From NCBI GenBank assembly GCA_017940245.1, contig JAGAYZ010000021.1:1-64000 (forward strand): a stretch of 64,000 nucleotides of DNA, in the 5' to 3' direction. The notes under the pieces are model-generated. The model was not told the DNA's origin, did not search any database, and saw only the letters and a program-made list of their open reading frames with translations. The position numbers and the translations under genes were made by a program. Position 1 is the first letter of the stretch, and every line of letters begins with the position of its first letter. Positions 8,163 to 16,977 of the stretch are shown in pieces. The stretch comes from Muribaculaceae bacterium (lineage in GTDB: Bacteria > Bacteroidota > Bacteroidia > Bacteroidales > Muribaculaceae).

Positions 8163-10259
8163 TCAACTAATCTGCGACCAGTTTTGCTGCTTGTCATAGA
8201 GCAGGCGTATGCGCGCGTCAAGTTGTCGCCCTTCGGGTGACGACAATTCGGGATCAGCCCTCAAGATTTCTTCCGCATCTTCCCTTGCGGTTTGCACTAT
8301 TTGTCCGTCTTGCGCCAGATTTGCCACCTTTAGATTGAACGCGATGCCGCTCTGTTGTGTACCCTCCATATCGCCCGGGCCACGCTGCTTCATGTCTTCC
8401 TCGGCCACGACAAAGCCATCGTTGGTCTGCGTCATCACCTCCAGTCTGTGACGCGTGTCACGGCTGAGTTCGTATTTTGTCATCAAGATGCAATAACTCT
8501 GGTCGGCTCCACGTCCCACCCGGCCACGCAACTGATGCAACTGCGACAGTCCAAAACGTTCGGCGTTTTCAATAACCATTACGCTGGCATTGGGCACGTT
8601 CACTCCCACCTCTATTACCGTTGTTGCCACCAGTATATGAGCCTGTCCACTGGCAAACAGTTGCATCTGGAAATCTTTCTCAGCTGGTTTCATGCGGCCA
8701 TGCACATAGGCCACACGATAATGCGGGAATGTTTCACACACTTGCTCATAGCCTTGTTCCAGGGCCCTTAGGTCCAATTTCTCGTTTTCTTCAATGAGTG
8801 GATATACGATATAGGCTTGACGACCTAATCTTAACTGTTGTCCCACAAACTGATACATCGGGAAACGGTCTTTCTCATATCTCATGATGGTTGTGACCGG
8901 CTTTCGACCAGGAGGAAGTTCATCGATGACACTCACGTCCAGATCCCCATACACCGTCATGGCCAAGGTGCGTGGAATTGGCGTTGCCGTCATTACCAGC
9001 ACATGAGGCGGCGTGCTGTTTTTTCGCCACAGTCGGGCACGCTGTGCCACCCCAAAACGGTGTTGCTCGTCAATGACTGCAAGCCCCAAGTTGTGAAACT
9101 GCACGGAGTCTTCTATCAGAGCATGAGTGCCAATGAGTATTTGCAACTCGCCATTCTCAAGTTGAGCATGAATTTGATCGCGCATGCGTTTGCGTGTGCT
9201 GCCAGTGAGCAGTGCCACCTTCACTCCCAGCGGGTCGGCCATGCTTTTGATGGTTTCATAGTGCTGCGTAGCAAGAATCTCGGTAGGCGCCATGATAGCT
9301 GCCTGAAATCCATTATCCAGTGCTATGAGCATCGTCATGAAAGCCACGATTGTCTTTCCACTGCCCACATCACCCTGCAAGAGGCGATTCATCTGGCGAC
9401 CGCCTCCCATGTCACGACGCATTTCTTTAATGACTCTCTTTTGCGCACCGGTGAGCGGAAAACGCAGCACATGGAAATAGAAATCATTGAAATAGGCCCC
9501 CACACGCGAAAACACAAATCCCACCGCTTTCTCGCCACTTCGCTTGATATAACGCAAAATATTCAGTTCAAGGAAAAACAGTTCCTCATACTTTAATCGT
9601 AGTTGCGCACGCTGCAACGTGGCGATGTCGCTCGGTGTATGCATGGTCACCAACGATTGTGCGAGTGGCATCAATCGGCGTTTTGCCAGCAGTAAAGGAG
9701 GTAATGTTTCTGGTACATTTGTCATCGCCGGATGCTCCAGCAATGCCGCCACCAGTTTCTGAATAGTGCGGGAGGTGAATGAACGAGAATGTAGTTTGTC
9801 AGTCAAGCTGTATACGCCTTGAAGTCCAGTGTGTTCTTGTTCGGGCTGACGCACATCCACTTCGGGATGAATAATGCTATAATGGTTCTTAAATAACGTG
9901 GGCTTGCCGAACAAGATATACTCAACCCCACACTTGAGTGATTCTTGAATTGCTTTCACACGATTGAACCACACCACCTCGATAGTGCCAGTACCATCGG
10001 TAAACAATGCTTGAAGTCGGCGTTTCGCGCCTTCACCCGCAGGTGTAAATGTCACAAAGCGCCCGCATAATTGGATATATGGCATTTCTCCCGATATGTC
10101 GGCAATGTGATGCATCGTGCTGCGGTCCACATATCGAAACGGGAAATAATGCAATAAATCATCGAAGGTGTTGATACCCAGTTCTTGCCGCAATAATTCG
10201 GCACGCTTTGGGCCAACTCCTCGCAGATATTTAATGTCGGTGTTCAGCACACTATTCAT
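8163..10259 (-). CDS. recG: ATP-dependent DNA helicase RecG
   Basis: A 698-residue branched-DNA helicase that remodels stalled replication forks and Holliday junctions. The N-terminal wedge/OB domain (about 1-230) begins with a helix-hairpin-helix-like segment (LRGVGPKRAELLRQELG). The helicase core carries Walker A in LLQGDVGSGKT, the DEQH box in VIDEQHRFGV, TATPIPRTLAM, and motif VI in QLRGRVGRG. Length and all motifs are normal. The start overlaps the ispD stop by 8 bases, so recG is translated from an ispD-recG transcript. Confidence 0.97.
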   Translation of the reverse strand: MNSVLNTDIKYLRGVGPKRAELLRQELGINTFDDLLHYFPFRYVDRSTMHHIADISGEMPYIQLCGRFVTFTPAGEGAKRRLQALFTDGTGTIEVVWFNRVKAIQESLKCGVEYILFGKPTLFKNHYSIIHPEVDVRQPEQEHTGLQGVYSLTDKLHSRSFTSRTIQKLVAALLEHPAMTNVPETLPPLLLAKRRLMPLAQSLVTMHTPSDIATLQRAQLRLKYEELFFLELNILRYIKRSGEKAVGFVFSRVGAYFNDFYFHVLRFPLTGAQKRVIKEMRRDMGGGRQMNRLLQGDVGSGKTIVAFMTMLIALDNGFQAAIMAPTEILATQHYETIKSMADPLGVKVALLTGSTRKRMRDQIHAQLENGELQILIGTHALIEDSVQFHNLGLAVIDEQHRFGVAQRARLWRKNSTPPHVLVMTATPIPRTLAMTVYGDLDVSVIDELPPGRKPVTTIMRYEKDRFPMYQFVGQQLRLGRQAYIVYPLIEENEKLDLRALEQGYEQVCETFPHYRVAYVHGRMKPAEKDFQMQLFASGQAHILVATTVIEVGVNVPNASVMVIENAERFGLSQLHQLRGRVGRGADQSYCILMTKYELSRDTRHRLEVMTQTNDGFVVAEEDMKQRGPGDMEGTQQSGIAFNLKVANLAQDGQIVQTAREDAEEILRADPELSSPEGRQLDARIRLLYDKQQNWSQIS

Positions 10260-10947
10260 GACCCATCAGCAACTCGGCAATAGCCAAATCATTTGTCCCT
10301 GTAATTTTAATGTTGCACACAGCACCATTGATTAGCGTCACATCATGTCCGGCGTTTTCATAAACCGAAGCATCATCGGTAAATGCCGATTGGTAAGGCA
10401 ATTCATAAGCTTGCTTTAGGCTCTTCAAATCAAACGCTTGAGGAGTCTGCACAGCACGAAGAGAACTACGCAATAGCGCATGCGATTTTCCATTGTCATC
10501 TACAGCTCGCACACTATCGGTCATAGGCACAACAGGAATAGCAGAACCCGTTTTACGAGCCATTGCATAGGCCTCGCCAATCACATCAATCGGCACCAGC
10601 GGTCTGACACCATCGTGAATGACCACTACATCCCCATCGTGCATTTCCTCTATCGAATTCAGTCCATTCTTCACACTATGATATCGAGTCTCTCCACCTT
10701 CAACCAAATCGTGCTGAATGTGAAAATCATACTGCGCACACAATGCTTTCCATACTGGGATATGCGCCACAGGTAAGACTAGAATAATCTGCCCTATTGC
10801 CATTGAATCGGCAGCAAAAAACTGCGCAAACCGTTCAAGCGTGTGCATCAGTACCGGTTTTCCTTTTAATGGTACAAATTGTTTGGGAATAGGCCCGCCG
10901 AAACGCGTACCGCTACCTCCGGCCACTATGACTACGATGTTTTTCAT
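10252..10947 (-). CDS. ispD: 2-C-methyl-D-erythritol 4-phosphate cytidylyltransferase
   Basis: Third step of the MEP isoprenoid pathway: it joins CTP and methylerythritol phosphate. The 231-residue protein has the nucleotide-binding loop VAGGSGTRFGGPIPKQF at the N-terminus, the VIHDGVRPLV motif, and RAVQTPQAF in the second half. Length is standard. A TAAATTTG -7 box at 10969-10976 (minus strand) lies just upstream, without a convincing -33 element. It is the first gene of the ispD-recG pair. Confidence 0.96.
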   Translation of the reverse strand: MKNIVVIVAGGSGTRFGGPIPKQFVPLKGKPVLMHTLERFAQFFAADSMAIGQIILVLPVAHIPVWKALCAQYDFHIQHDLVEGGETRYHSVKNGLNSIEEMHDGDVVVIHDGVRPLVPIDVIGEAYAMARKTGSAIPVVPMTDSVRAVDDNGKSHALLRSSLRAVQTPQAFDLKSLKQAYELPYQSAFTDDASVYENAGHDVTLINGAVCNIKITGTNDLAIAELLMGHE

Positions 10948-11080
10948 CAGTTAATCTTTTTGAAAAGGCAAATTTAGCAATTAAGGACGAATTGGGCCAT
11001 AAATTCTACGTTAAAACTTGCGAAACACATTTTGGCATAGCCTCCATAAAATTGCCCTACGCGGTTTCTGCCTCAAATAA

Positions 11081-11106
11081 TTCATCATTCATCATTCATC
11101 ATTCAT
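11081..11106 (+). repeat. Heptamer microsatellite upstream of SufT-like gene
   Basis: A 7-base unit TTCATCA repeated 3.7 times, ending 10 bases before the -7 box of the next gene, i.e. in the place where the -33 element would normally be. Confidence 0.85.
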
Positions 11107-11116
11107 AATTAATTCG

Positions 11117-11124
11117 TAATTTTG
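11117..11124 (+). promoter_or_regulatory. -7 box before SufT-like gene
   Basis: TAATTTTG, followed directly by CGCCATG, so transcription should begin within about 4 bases of the start codon. No TTTG is found 19-21 bases upstream because the heptamer repeat occupies that position. Confidence 0.6.
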
Positions 11125-11128
11125 CGCC

Positions 11129-11449
11129 ATGAACGAGGAAAAACGACTTAAAATCATCGAAGACATTGTAGCTATGCTCAAGACCGTCTTCGACCCTGAG
11201 ATTCCTGTTGACGTTTACAGTCTGGGACTGGTTTACAACATTGACGTTACCGACGAAGGCATCGCCAACATCGACATGACGCTCACGGCTCCCAATTGCC
11301 CTGCCGCCGACTTCATCTTCGAAGATATACGCCAGAAGGTAGAAAGCGTGGACGGTGTGACCAGTGCTAACGTTAAACTCGTCTTCGAGCCGGAATGGGA
11401 CGTGCGCATGATGAGCGACGAAGCCAAGCTGGAACTCGGCATGTTATAA
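11129..11449 (+). CDS. MIP18/SufT-like iron-sulfur assembly protein (DUF59)
   Basis: A 106-residue protein of the MIP18 (DUF59) family, which helps in iron-sulfur cluster assembly or transfer. It shows the family's DPEIPVDVYSLGLVY segment at about residues 22-36 and the MTLTAPNCPAADF loop with the conserved cysteine at about residue 60. Its length equals the single-domain form; there is no P-loop Mrp domain fused to it. The gene is followed after 19 bases by lpxH and is probably cotranscribed with it. Confidence 0.9.
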   Translation: MNEEKRLKIIEDIVAMLKTVFDPEIPVDVYSLGLVYNIDVTDEGIANIDMTLTAPNCPAADFIFEDIRQKVESVDGVTSANVKLVFEPEWDVRMMSDEAKLELGML

Positions 11450-11468
11450 TATCTTCACCTCTATCAGC

Positions 11469-12218
11469 ATGGGCCGGCACTATTTTATCAGCGATTTGCA
11501 CTTGGGCGCGTCCTACATCACCGATGCCAGGGCACATGAAGCGCGAGTCGTCTCGTTTCTCGACAGCATCAAGCACGATGCCGCATCGCTGTATATGGTA
11601 GGTGATGTGCTCGATTACTGGTTTGAATACCGCAACGTAGTGCCTCGGGGACATGTCAGATTTTTCGGGAAATTAGCCGAACTGGCCGATGCGGGTGTCA
11701 AGCTATTCTGGTTCACAGGCAATCACGATGTGTGGCTTCGCGACTACCTGAGTAAAGAAATCGGCATAACCGTATACTACGGCAATACTGTTGTCAACAT
11801 TGAAGGCCAACAAGTCCTTGTATCGCATGGCGACGATGTGGGCCACCAAAGTGCTCTTTACCGATTCACACGATGGTGCTTCTACAACCCGGTATGCCAG
11901 TGGCTATATGCCGGAATTCATCCTAGATGGACTTCACAGATTGCAACGGGTTGGTCGTCTAATAACCGCACTTCTCGAGACGTACAAAAAGAATTACTGA
12001 CAGCCCAAACCGCTGCCGAAGATCTCAAAAGTTTTGCTTTGCAATATTCTCAGTCGCACCCGGCGGTAAAACATTTCATCTTTGGTCACCTGCACATTGC
12101 CCAGCACGTTTTGCTCGACAACGGCGTTTCAGTCACATTTCTGGGTGACTGGATCAATCAGGACACTTATGCCGTTTTTAATAGCGGCAATATAGAGCTC
12201 AACCATTGGGAATCATAG
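11469..12218 (+). CDS. lpxH: UDP-2,3-diacylglucosamine diphosphatase
   Basis: A 249-residue calcineurin-type phosphoesterase that hydrolyses UDP-2,3-diacylglucosamine to lipid X in lipid A synthesis, acting at the inner face of the cytoplasmic membrane. Metal-binding motifs appear in order: DLHLGA, GDVLDYWFEYR, GNHDVW, SHGDD, and FGHLHIAQ. The family-specific arginine/tyrosine-containing loop after GDVLDYWFEY supports LpxH rather than a general phosphoesterase. LpxH2-type enzymes in Bacteroidetes look alike, so the exact subgroup is open. Confidence 0.9.
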   Translation: MGRHYFISDLHLGASYITDARAHEARVVSFLDSIKHDAASLYMVGDVLDYWFEYRNVVPRGHVRFFGKLAELADAGVKLFWFTGNHDVWLRDYLSKEIGITVYYGNTVVNIEGQQVLVSHGDDVGHQSALYRFTRWCFYNPVCQWLYAGIHPRWTSQIATGWSSNNRTSRDVQKELLTAQTAAEDLKSFALQYSQSHPAVKHFIFGHLHIAQHVLLDNGVSVTFLGDWINQDTYAVFNSGNIELNHWES

Positions 12219-12359
12219 CCTTTGGAGTTTTTTAACATTTACCCCAAATAGCCCTCTTAACACTTATTATCATTCTGAGTGACAACGATATAATACTTAC
12301 TATTTAATAGCCGATAATCAATTATACTTTCAAAATATGTTATATAACATAAAGTTTGA

Positions 12360-12391
12360 TTTGCGTGTATCAACCATTCGTCTTAAATTTG
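12360..12391 (+). promoter_or_regulatory. Bacteroidetes promoter in lpxH downstream region
   Basis: TTTG at 12360-12363, exactly 20 bases, then TAAATTTG at 12384-12391: a complete consensus promoter pointing into a region without any open reading frame. Confidence 0.8.
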
Positions 12392-12394
12392 CAA

Positions 12395-12482
12395 CATAAA
12401 CCTTTACAATCTTTTTTACCTTATAAAATTGTACCTATTGAGACCTAAGAAGGAGTATCGCCGAGATACTCCTTCTTATTTT
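12395..12482 (+). ncRNA. Candidate small RNA
   Basis: A consensus promoter (12360-12391) and a strong terminator (12446-12478 plus TTTT) frame about 88 bases with no ATG on the plus strand. The predicted RNA begins A/U-rich, can form a weak 6-bp hairpin (TACAAT 12405-12410 with ATTGTA 12428-12433), and ends in a 14-bp terminator hairpin. This is the build of an intergenic small regulatory RNA. I do not recognise it as 6S, SRP, tmRNA or RNase P RNA. It is a prediction from signals only. Confidence 0.55.
12446..12478 (+). terminator. Strong intrinsic terminator
   Basis: A 14-bp perfect stem (TAAGAAGGAGTATC paired with GATACTCCTTCTTA) with a 5-base loop and a following T run. The T run is on the plus-strand side, so it fits the upstream promoter better than the PHP gene that ends at 12545 on the other strand. 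Confidence 0.9.
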
Positions 12483-12544
12483 ACTCGAGTCAATGATACC
12501 TCAGTCGGCACACTCATGGCACTCTAGGCCAAAACGTCCTGCGA

Positions 12545-13351
12545 TTAAGTCAGTAGTTGCAGGGCTTCCTCCCGGCCACTGTTGATTAGTGATGGGTAGT
12601 GAGCATCGCTATTCACTAAAATGGTCGCATGATATTTCTTGAGCATATCAAAATACTTCAGATGTGGGAAAAACCGATTATAGTTGTGCCATGATTTTGT
12701 ATTCACTTCTACGGCATAACCATGGTCCATAATGGATGCAAACGCACGCTCCACGAGTTGGTCATACCACTCGCAATCGTCAATACCCTCACTATATAAA
12801 CTGGCATTCAACCCTATTTTATCGAAATGTCCAGCCACGTCAAAACCACCTTTGTCAAGCATGTCCATATACTGACTAAAATAGGAACGAATTACAGCCT
12901 CTATATCTCCATGGAAATAGGTGCTCATTTTCACTTTGAAACGCTCAAAACGGCCATCTATATCCACATACTCTTGGGGGTCATCAAATGAGGGAATAAA
13001 ATGCACTGAACCTATGCGGTAATCGAGAGGCAACTGCATCATGAACGGGTCGTTCTGCTCAACACCTCCAACATAATCTACCTCCATGCCGGCATATATG
13101 GTAATGACAGAACCATAGGCCTCTTGAAGGCGATTAATTTCAGACAAGTAAGCATTCACATTATCACGAGTCATGTTGCACGGCGATTCAATGGAAATAG
13201 GGCCATGAGGTGTGAATCCCAAATGTCGGAAACCCATAGCGATAGCTTCTGTTACGAATTCTTCCATCGGAGCATGACCGTCGCAAAACTGGGTGTGCGT
13301 GTGGAAATTGTAGAACGAGGTTGATTCAGTAATATCTTTGAAATTTATCAT
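12545..13351 (-). CDS. PHP-domain phosphatase, histidinol-phosphatase-like
   Basis: A 268-residue PHP-domain metal-dependent phosphoesterase. The N-terminal FHTHTQFCDGHA (about residues 15-26) holds the first metal ligands; GAGHFDKIG and the late NSDAHYP motif supply others. The overall build matches HisK/HisJ-type histidinol-phosphatases, which act at the second-last step of histidine synthesis. It lies 14 bases after mutL as the last gene of the surA-like/OstA-like/mutL/PHP operon, away from any his genes, so the substrate is uncertain. Confidence 0.83.
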   Translation of the reverse strand: MINFKDITESTSFYNFHTHTQFCDGHAPMEEFVTEAIAMGFRHLGFTPHGPISIESPCNMTRDNVNAYLSEINRLQEAYGSVITIYAGMEVDYVGGVEQNDPFMMQLPLDYRIGSVHFIPSFDDPQEYVDIDGRFERFKVKMSTYFHGDIEAVIRSYFSQYMDMLDKGGFDVAGHFDKIGLNASLYSEGIDDCEWYDQLVERAFASIMDHGYAVEVNTKSWHNYNRFFPHLKYFDMLKKYHATILVNSDAHYPSLINSGREEALQLLT

Positions 13352-13365
13352 AACATCATTGATGA

Positions 13366-15228
13366 TTAAAACAATTTCTGAATATGCTCATTGGGTATCA
13401 CAGCCAGCACCGTGTGGCCATCTGGCGTGTAATTAGGATTCGGCAGCGACAGCAATTCAGCAACGAGCACATCCATCTCTTCCTGGGTGAGTTTGCGCCC
13501 ATAGGGGATGGCGGCGGCAGTAGCCACCTTGAGTGCGATGTGTTCCATAATTCTAGACTTGATTGGTGCTCCCCCATTCTCAATGGAATCAATCACTTGC
13601 ATTAGGATGTCGTTCACATCGGCGCCATCTATCCCCGACGGCATAGCGCTTACCGCCCAGTCATCGTTGCCTAGCTGCGAAACAGAAAAACCCATCTTCT
13701 CCAGGTCGGGTAAAAGTCCGCACATCACCACGTGTTGAGCGTGATTCAAATGAAGCACGTCGGGGAACAAAATGGTTTGCGACACGATTGAGTGCTCCGA
13801 CAATTGCTTCATGTAGCGTGCAAATAATGTGGCAATATGGGCTCGATGCTGGTCAATTATCATCAAACCCGACTTGATGGGGCCCACGATGTAGTGTCCC
13901 TTGATTTGAAGATACAAAGTTGATGGCTCATCCGTGTGCAGTCCCATGTCAAGTGCCGCCCCGCCACCTTCGGAAGGGGGCTCCGTTCCGGGCATTTCAG
14001 CCTTTAATAAAACATCATTTTGTGCTTCGTCAAGCGATTGATCGCGCTTCTTTTCAAAGTTACGATATAGCTGATCCCAATCTACTGTGTAACTCTGTCT
14101 ATGCTGATTGTCGCCACTCTGCTTGAACGGGTTATAAGATTTATCCACATTAATCTCGGGAGGGTTAACGTCGCGCTTCCCCGTATAAGCAGGTATCTCA
14201 GGTGCACCCTCACGGTCGAAGTCTATTGACGGGACCTCATTGAAGCGCCCAAGAGCTTCTTTAACACCGGCGGCCAGGATTTGCCAAATAGGAGCCTCGT
14301 TCTCGAACTTGATTTCCGTTTTAGTGGGATGGATATTGACATCTATACTTTCTGGGTCAACATCAAATATAAGAAAATAATTGGGTTGTTCATCGGCTGG
14401 GATGAGCTGGTCATAGCAAGATAATACCGATTTGTGAAAATAGGGATGTTTCATGTAGCGCCCGTTGACAAAGAAATATTGCAACGCACTACGCTTGCGC
14501 GCATTTTCTGGCTTACCGACAAAGCCATGAATCCGCACGATGGAGGTGTCAACATTCACAGGAATCAGTTGCGACTCCAGATTGCGCCCCATGACAGCAG
14601 TGATGCGTTGCAGGAAAGATCCGGTTGTCAGCTTATACATCACACTGCCATTGTGCATCAAGGTAAACTCCACATGACTGTTTACCAAGGCCAACTTCTC
14701 AAACTCTTTGACGATATTGCTCAGTTCCACTTGATTGCTCTTGAGGAACTTGCGTCGGGCCGGCACATTGAAGAACAGGTTCTTGACCATAAAATTAGCA
14801 CCCACCGGGCACATGTCGGGCTCTTGGCTTTCGCACACAGATGCATTGATAAGCAGTTTTGTCCCTAAAGGCGCATCACGACGGCGAGTGCGCAGTTCCA
14901 CCTGGGCGATAGCAGCGATTGACGCCAAAGCTTCACCACGGAAACCCATTGTGTGGAGACTGAACAAGTCCTCTGCTTTACGAATCTTCGACGTGCTGTG
15001 GCGCTCAAACGCCAAACGGGCATCGGTCTCGGTCATGCCTACGCCATTGTCAATAATCTGAATCAGCGTGCGGCCTGCATCTTTCAAAATAATTTGCACT
15101 GAGGTGGCTTCAGCATCGATGGCATTCTCAACCAGTTCTTTGATAACCGAAGCCGGACGTTGTATCACTTCACCTGCAGCAATTTGATTTGCTACAGAAT
15201 CGGGCAAGAGTTTTATGATGTCGCTCAT
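13366..15228 (-). CDS. mutL: DNA mismatch repair protein MutL
   Basis: A 620-residue mismatch-repair ATPase coupling MutS recognition to strand processing. The GHKL ATPase domain has ELVENAIDAEA, DNGVGM and GFRGEALASI. The frame is open to 15282, inside the OstA-like gene; the ATG at 15228 (MSDIIKLLP) starts at the family position and leaves a 13-base gap. The C-terminal domain is unusual: the place of the DQHAxxE endonuclease motif reads DQHRAHIATLFARY, without the acidic residues, and the usual CPHGRP reads YTPDGHTV. It therefore looks like a MutL without intrinsic nuclease activity. Confidence 0.96.
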   Translation of the reverse strand: MSDIIKLLPDSVANQIAAGEVIQRPASVIKELVENAIDAEATSVQIILKDAGRTLIQIIDNGVGMTETDARLAFERHSTSKIRKAEDLFSLHTMGFRGEALASIAAIAQVELRTRRRDAPLGTKLLINASVCESQEPDMCPVGANFMVKNLFFNVPARRKFLKSNQVELSNIVKEFEKLALVNSHVEFTLMHNGSVMYKLTTGSFLQRITAVMGRNLESQLIPVNVDTSIVRIHGFVGKPENARKRSALQYFFVNGRYMKHPYFHKSVLSCYDQLIPADEQPNYFLIFDVDPESIDVNIHPTKTEIKFENEAPIWQILAAGVKEALGRFNEVPSIDFDREGAPEIPAYTGKRDVNPPEINVDKSYNPFKQSGDNQHRQSYTVDWDQLYRNFEKKRDQSLDEAQNDVLLKAEMPGTEPPSEGGGAALDMGLHTDEPSTLYLQIKGHYIVGPIKSGLMIIDQHRAHIATLFARYMKQLSEHSIVSQTILFPDVLHLNHAQHVVMCGLLPDLEKMGFSVSQLGNDDWAVSAMPSGIDGADVNDILMQVIDSIENGGAPIKSRIMEHIALKVATAAAIPYGRKLTQEEMDVLVAELLSLPNPNYTPDGHTVLAVIPNEHIQKLF

Positions 15229-15241
15229 GGTGTTAGTTTTG

Positions 15242-16960
15242 TCATTGAGTTTTTGATTGTGCACGGCGTCTGATGTTTTCACTGGGTGCGGCCATCAACT
15301 GGCGCATCTCATCGCCCACATCGTAGATGTCATCAGGTTTCTTGGGGCGCAATTTGTCATGCCACTTGAACTGGGGCAAATACAATTGCGACCGCCGCAA
15401 CAGATACAATGGGGTAACTTGCCCGGTGACTTCGGGCCACATCGAAACTTTTTCCAATTCCTGTTTCGGTTTAAGCAAAAGTTTCATGTAACTTGACTCG
15501 GCATTGACCTGCTTATTGTAGGTGGAATCCTCTTCTTGTGGATACATGATCAACATCACATTTCCATCAACGTCGAGCCGGCGCAATTCTTTATTGTCAA
15601 AATACGCTTTCATCTTTTTCCCGCTCAACTGGTCATAATAGTCTTCACCCACGTGCTCAACCATAAGGCCAAAGTTGGGTAATGTAGCCCAATCGGCCGT
15701 AGAGTCCTTAAGATGCAAGTTGATTTCTTCCCCACTCACTTGCCGCTCATCGCTCCACACCACGGCATGGCGATACATGTTGATGATGGTATCGGCTTCC
15801 GAGAGCTGAAGTGAATCGCAAATTCCCTGTATGTCGGTGCGATAGAAACGTACAGCATTGAAGGCGCGTAAAATGCGCACCGAGTCTTCATTCAGCAGTG
15901 TACACAGTGTGTCGGCATGAAGATATACGGTATCTTTTTGCGAAAATTCACGCGCTCGAGCCCGACGGGTCACATAAGAATAATGCGCGTTATCATCGTG
16001 ATAGCCATAATCTCCGTCGAGAATCACTTTATTATCGGGGTCGGTGATAATCACGTTGCCCCGCGCTTCACCATAATTACGTTTACGGTTATAATAGACC
16101 GTATCACCCACAAGTGTTTTCCCGTCTTTCGACCGCACTTTTGACCGATTATAAAATGTGGCGTCATCGACACTGGTATTATACCATCCACTGGTTGTGT
16201 GAATCGTGTTGCTGTCGCTCACAATCTCGGTTTCATCTAAGATGGTGGCTATATGTGTACCGGTATTGTACTGCAACAAATCGGTATACATCTCATATTG
16301 GTCATTGATTAGTTGAACGTTGGTCGAGAACTCGGCTTGTTTAGTTTTCAGTTCATATCGGCCATAGAGCGACGACAATTCAGTGTTGTTTTTTGAATCC
16401 ACTATCACACCGCGGTCGAAATAGTAACCCACATCGCTGGTCATGTCGTAGTCCAAACTGTCGGTCATGAGCGTAGTGTTGCGGTTCTCCAGCCGCACGT
16501 TATGCCGCAACTCGGCAATCTGATCCTCGCCATAGTAATGCAGCACATCGGCATAGACAAAGAGCGTATCGCCCTGGCTCATCTTCACATGGCCGAAGGC
16601 ATCCAAAGAACTCGTTTCATCGTAGAAATAAGCACTGTCGCAAAACATGAACATGTCGCCACGACGGAAACGCACATGCCCCTTGAGTATCTGGTACTCG
16701 GTGCTCAACTGCTCGTCGGCCTTGAGGATATCGGCATTCTCAAGGAAAACTTTATTCTTTTGGAATCGGTTGGCTTTTGGAATTTGAGGTTTAATTTTCG
16801 CCATTCGCTTGGGCTTGGCACCGGCTTTTGCAGCACGAATGGGTTGCGCAGCCCATATTGTGGCCACAGCAGCATTGCCTGCCAACACGATGAGCAAACA
16901 GAGAAAAGCATTACGCAATCCCCGCCAAGCCTTGAATTGATTTCCACGACTATTGCTCAT
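15242..16960 (-). CDS. OstA-like (LptA/LptD N-terminal) envelope protein
   Basis: About 572 residues with an N-terminal hydrophobic export segment (about 15-38) and then successive beta-rich OstA/LptA-type repeats (for example LKGHVRFRRGDMFMFCDSA, and a series of DTVYYNRKRNYGEARGNVI-like units). Such proteins form beta-jellyroll bridges that carry LPS between membranes; in Bacteroidetes an OstA-like protein of this size takes the place of a small LptA. There is no C-terminal barrel resembling full LptD. The frame also opens at 16996, overlapping the upstream gene; the ATG at 16960 gives a 17-base gap and a better signal. It is flanked by a SurA-like chaperone, consistent with envelope assembly. 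Confidence 0.82.
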   Translation of the reverse strand: MSNSRGNQFKAWRGLRNAFLCLLIVLAGNAAVATIWAAQPIRAAKAGAKPKRMAKIKPQIPKANRFQKNKVFLENADILKADEQLSTEYQILKGHVRFRRGDMFMFCDSAYFYDETSSLDAFGHVKMSQGDTLFVYADVLHYYGEDQIAELRHNVRLENRNTTLMTDSLDYDMTSDVGYYFDRGVIVDSKNNTELSSLYGRYELKTKQAEFSTNVQLINDQYEMYTDLLQYNTGTHIATILDETEIVSDSNTIHTTSGWYNTSVDDATFYNRSKVRSKDGKTLVGDTVYYNRKRNYGEARGNVIITDPDNKVILDGDYGYHDDNAHYSYVTRRARAREFSQKDTVYLHADTLCTLLNEDSVRILRAFNAVRFYRTDIQGICDSLQLSEADTIINMYRHAVVWSDERQVSGEEINLHLKDSTADWATLPNFGLMVEHVGEDYYDQLSGKKMKAYFDNKELRRLDVDGNVMLIMYPQEEDSTYNKQVNAESSYMKLLLKPKQELEKVSMWPEVTGQVTPLYLLRRSQLYLPQFKWHDKLRPKKPDDIYDVGDEMRQLMAAPSENIRRRAQSKTQ

Positions 16961-16977
16961 GGCACAAGTGCACCCCC

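Noticed and set aside
8838..9596. 252-codon plus-strand ORF inside recG
   Set aside because: It is antisense to a complete, motif-rich recG and has no recognisable domain.
10951..11128. TGGCATAG followed later by TTGCCC, a possible third sigma-54 promoter
   Set aside because: The spacing between the two halves is 8 bases too long for sigma-54.
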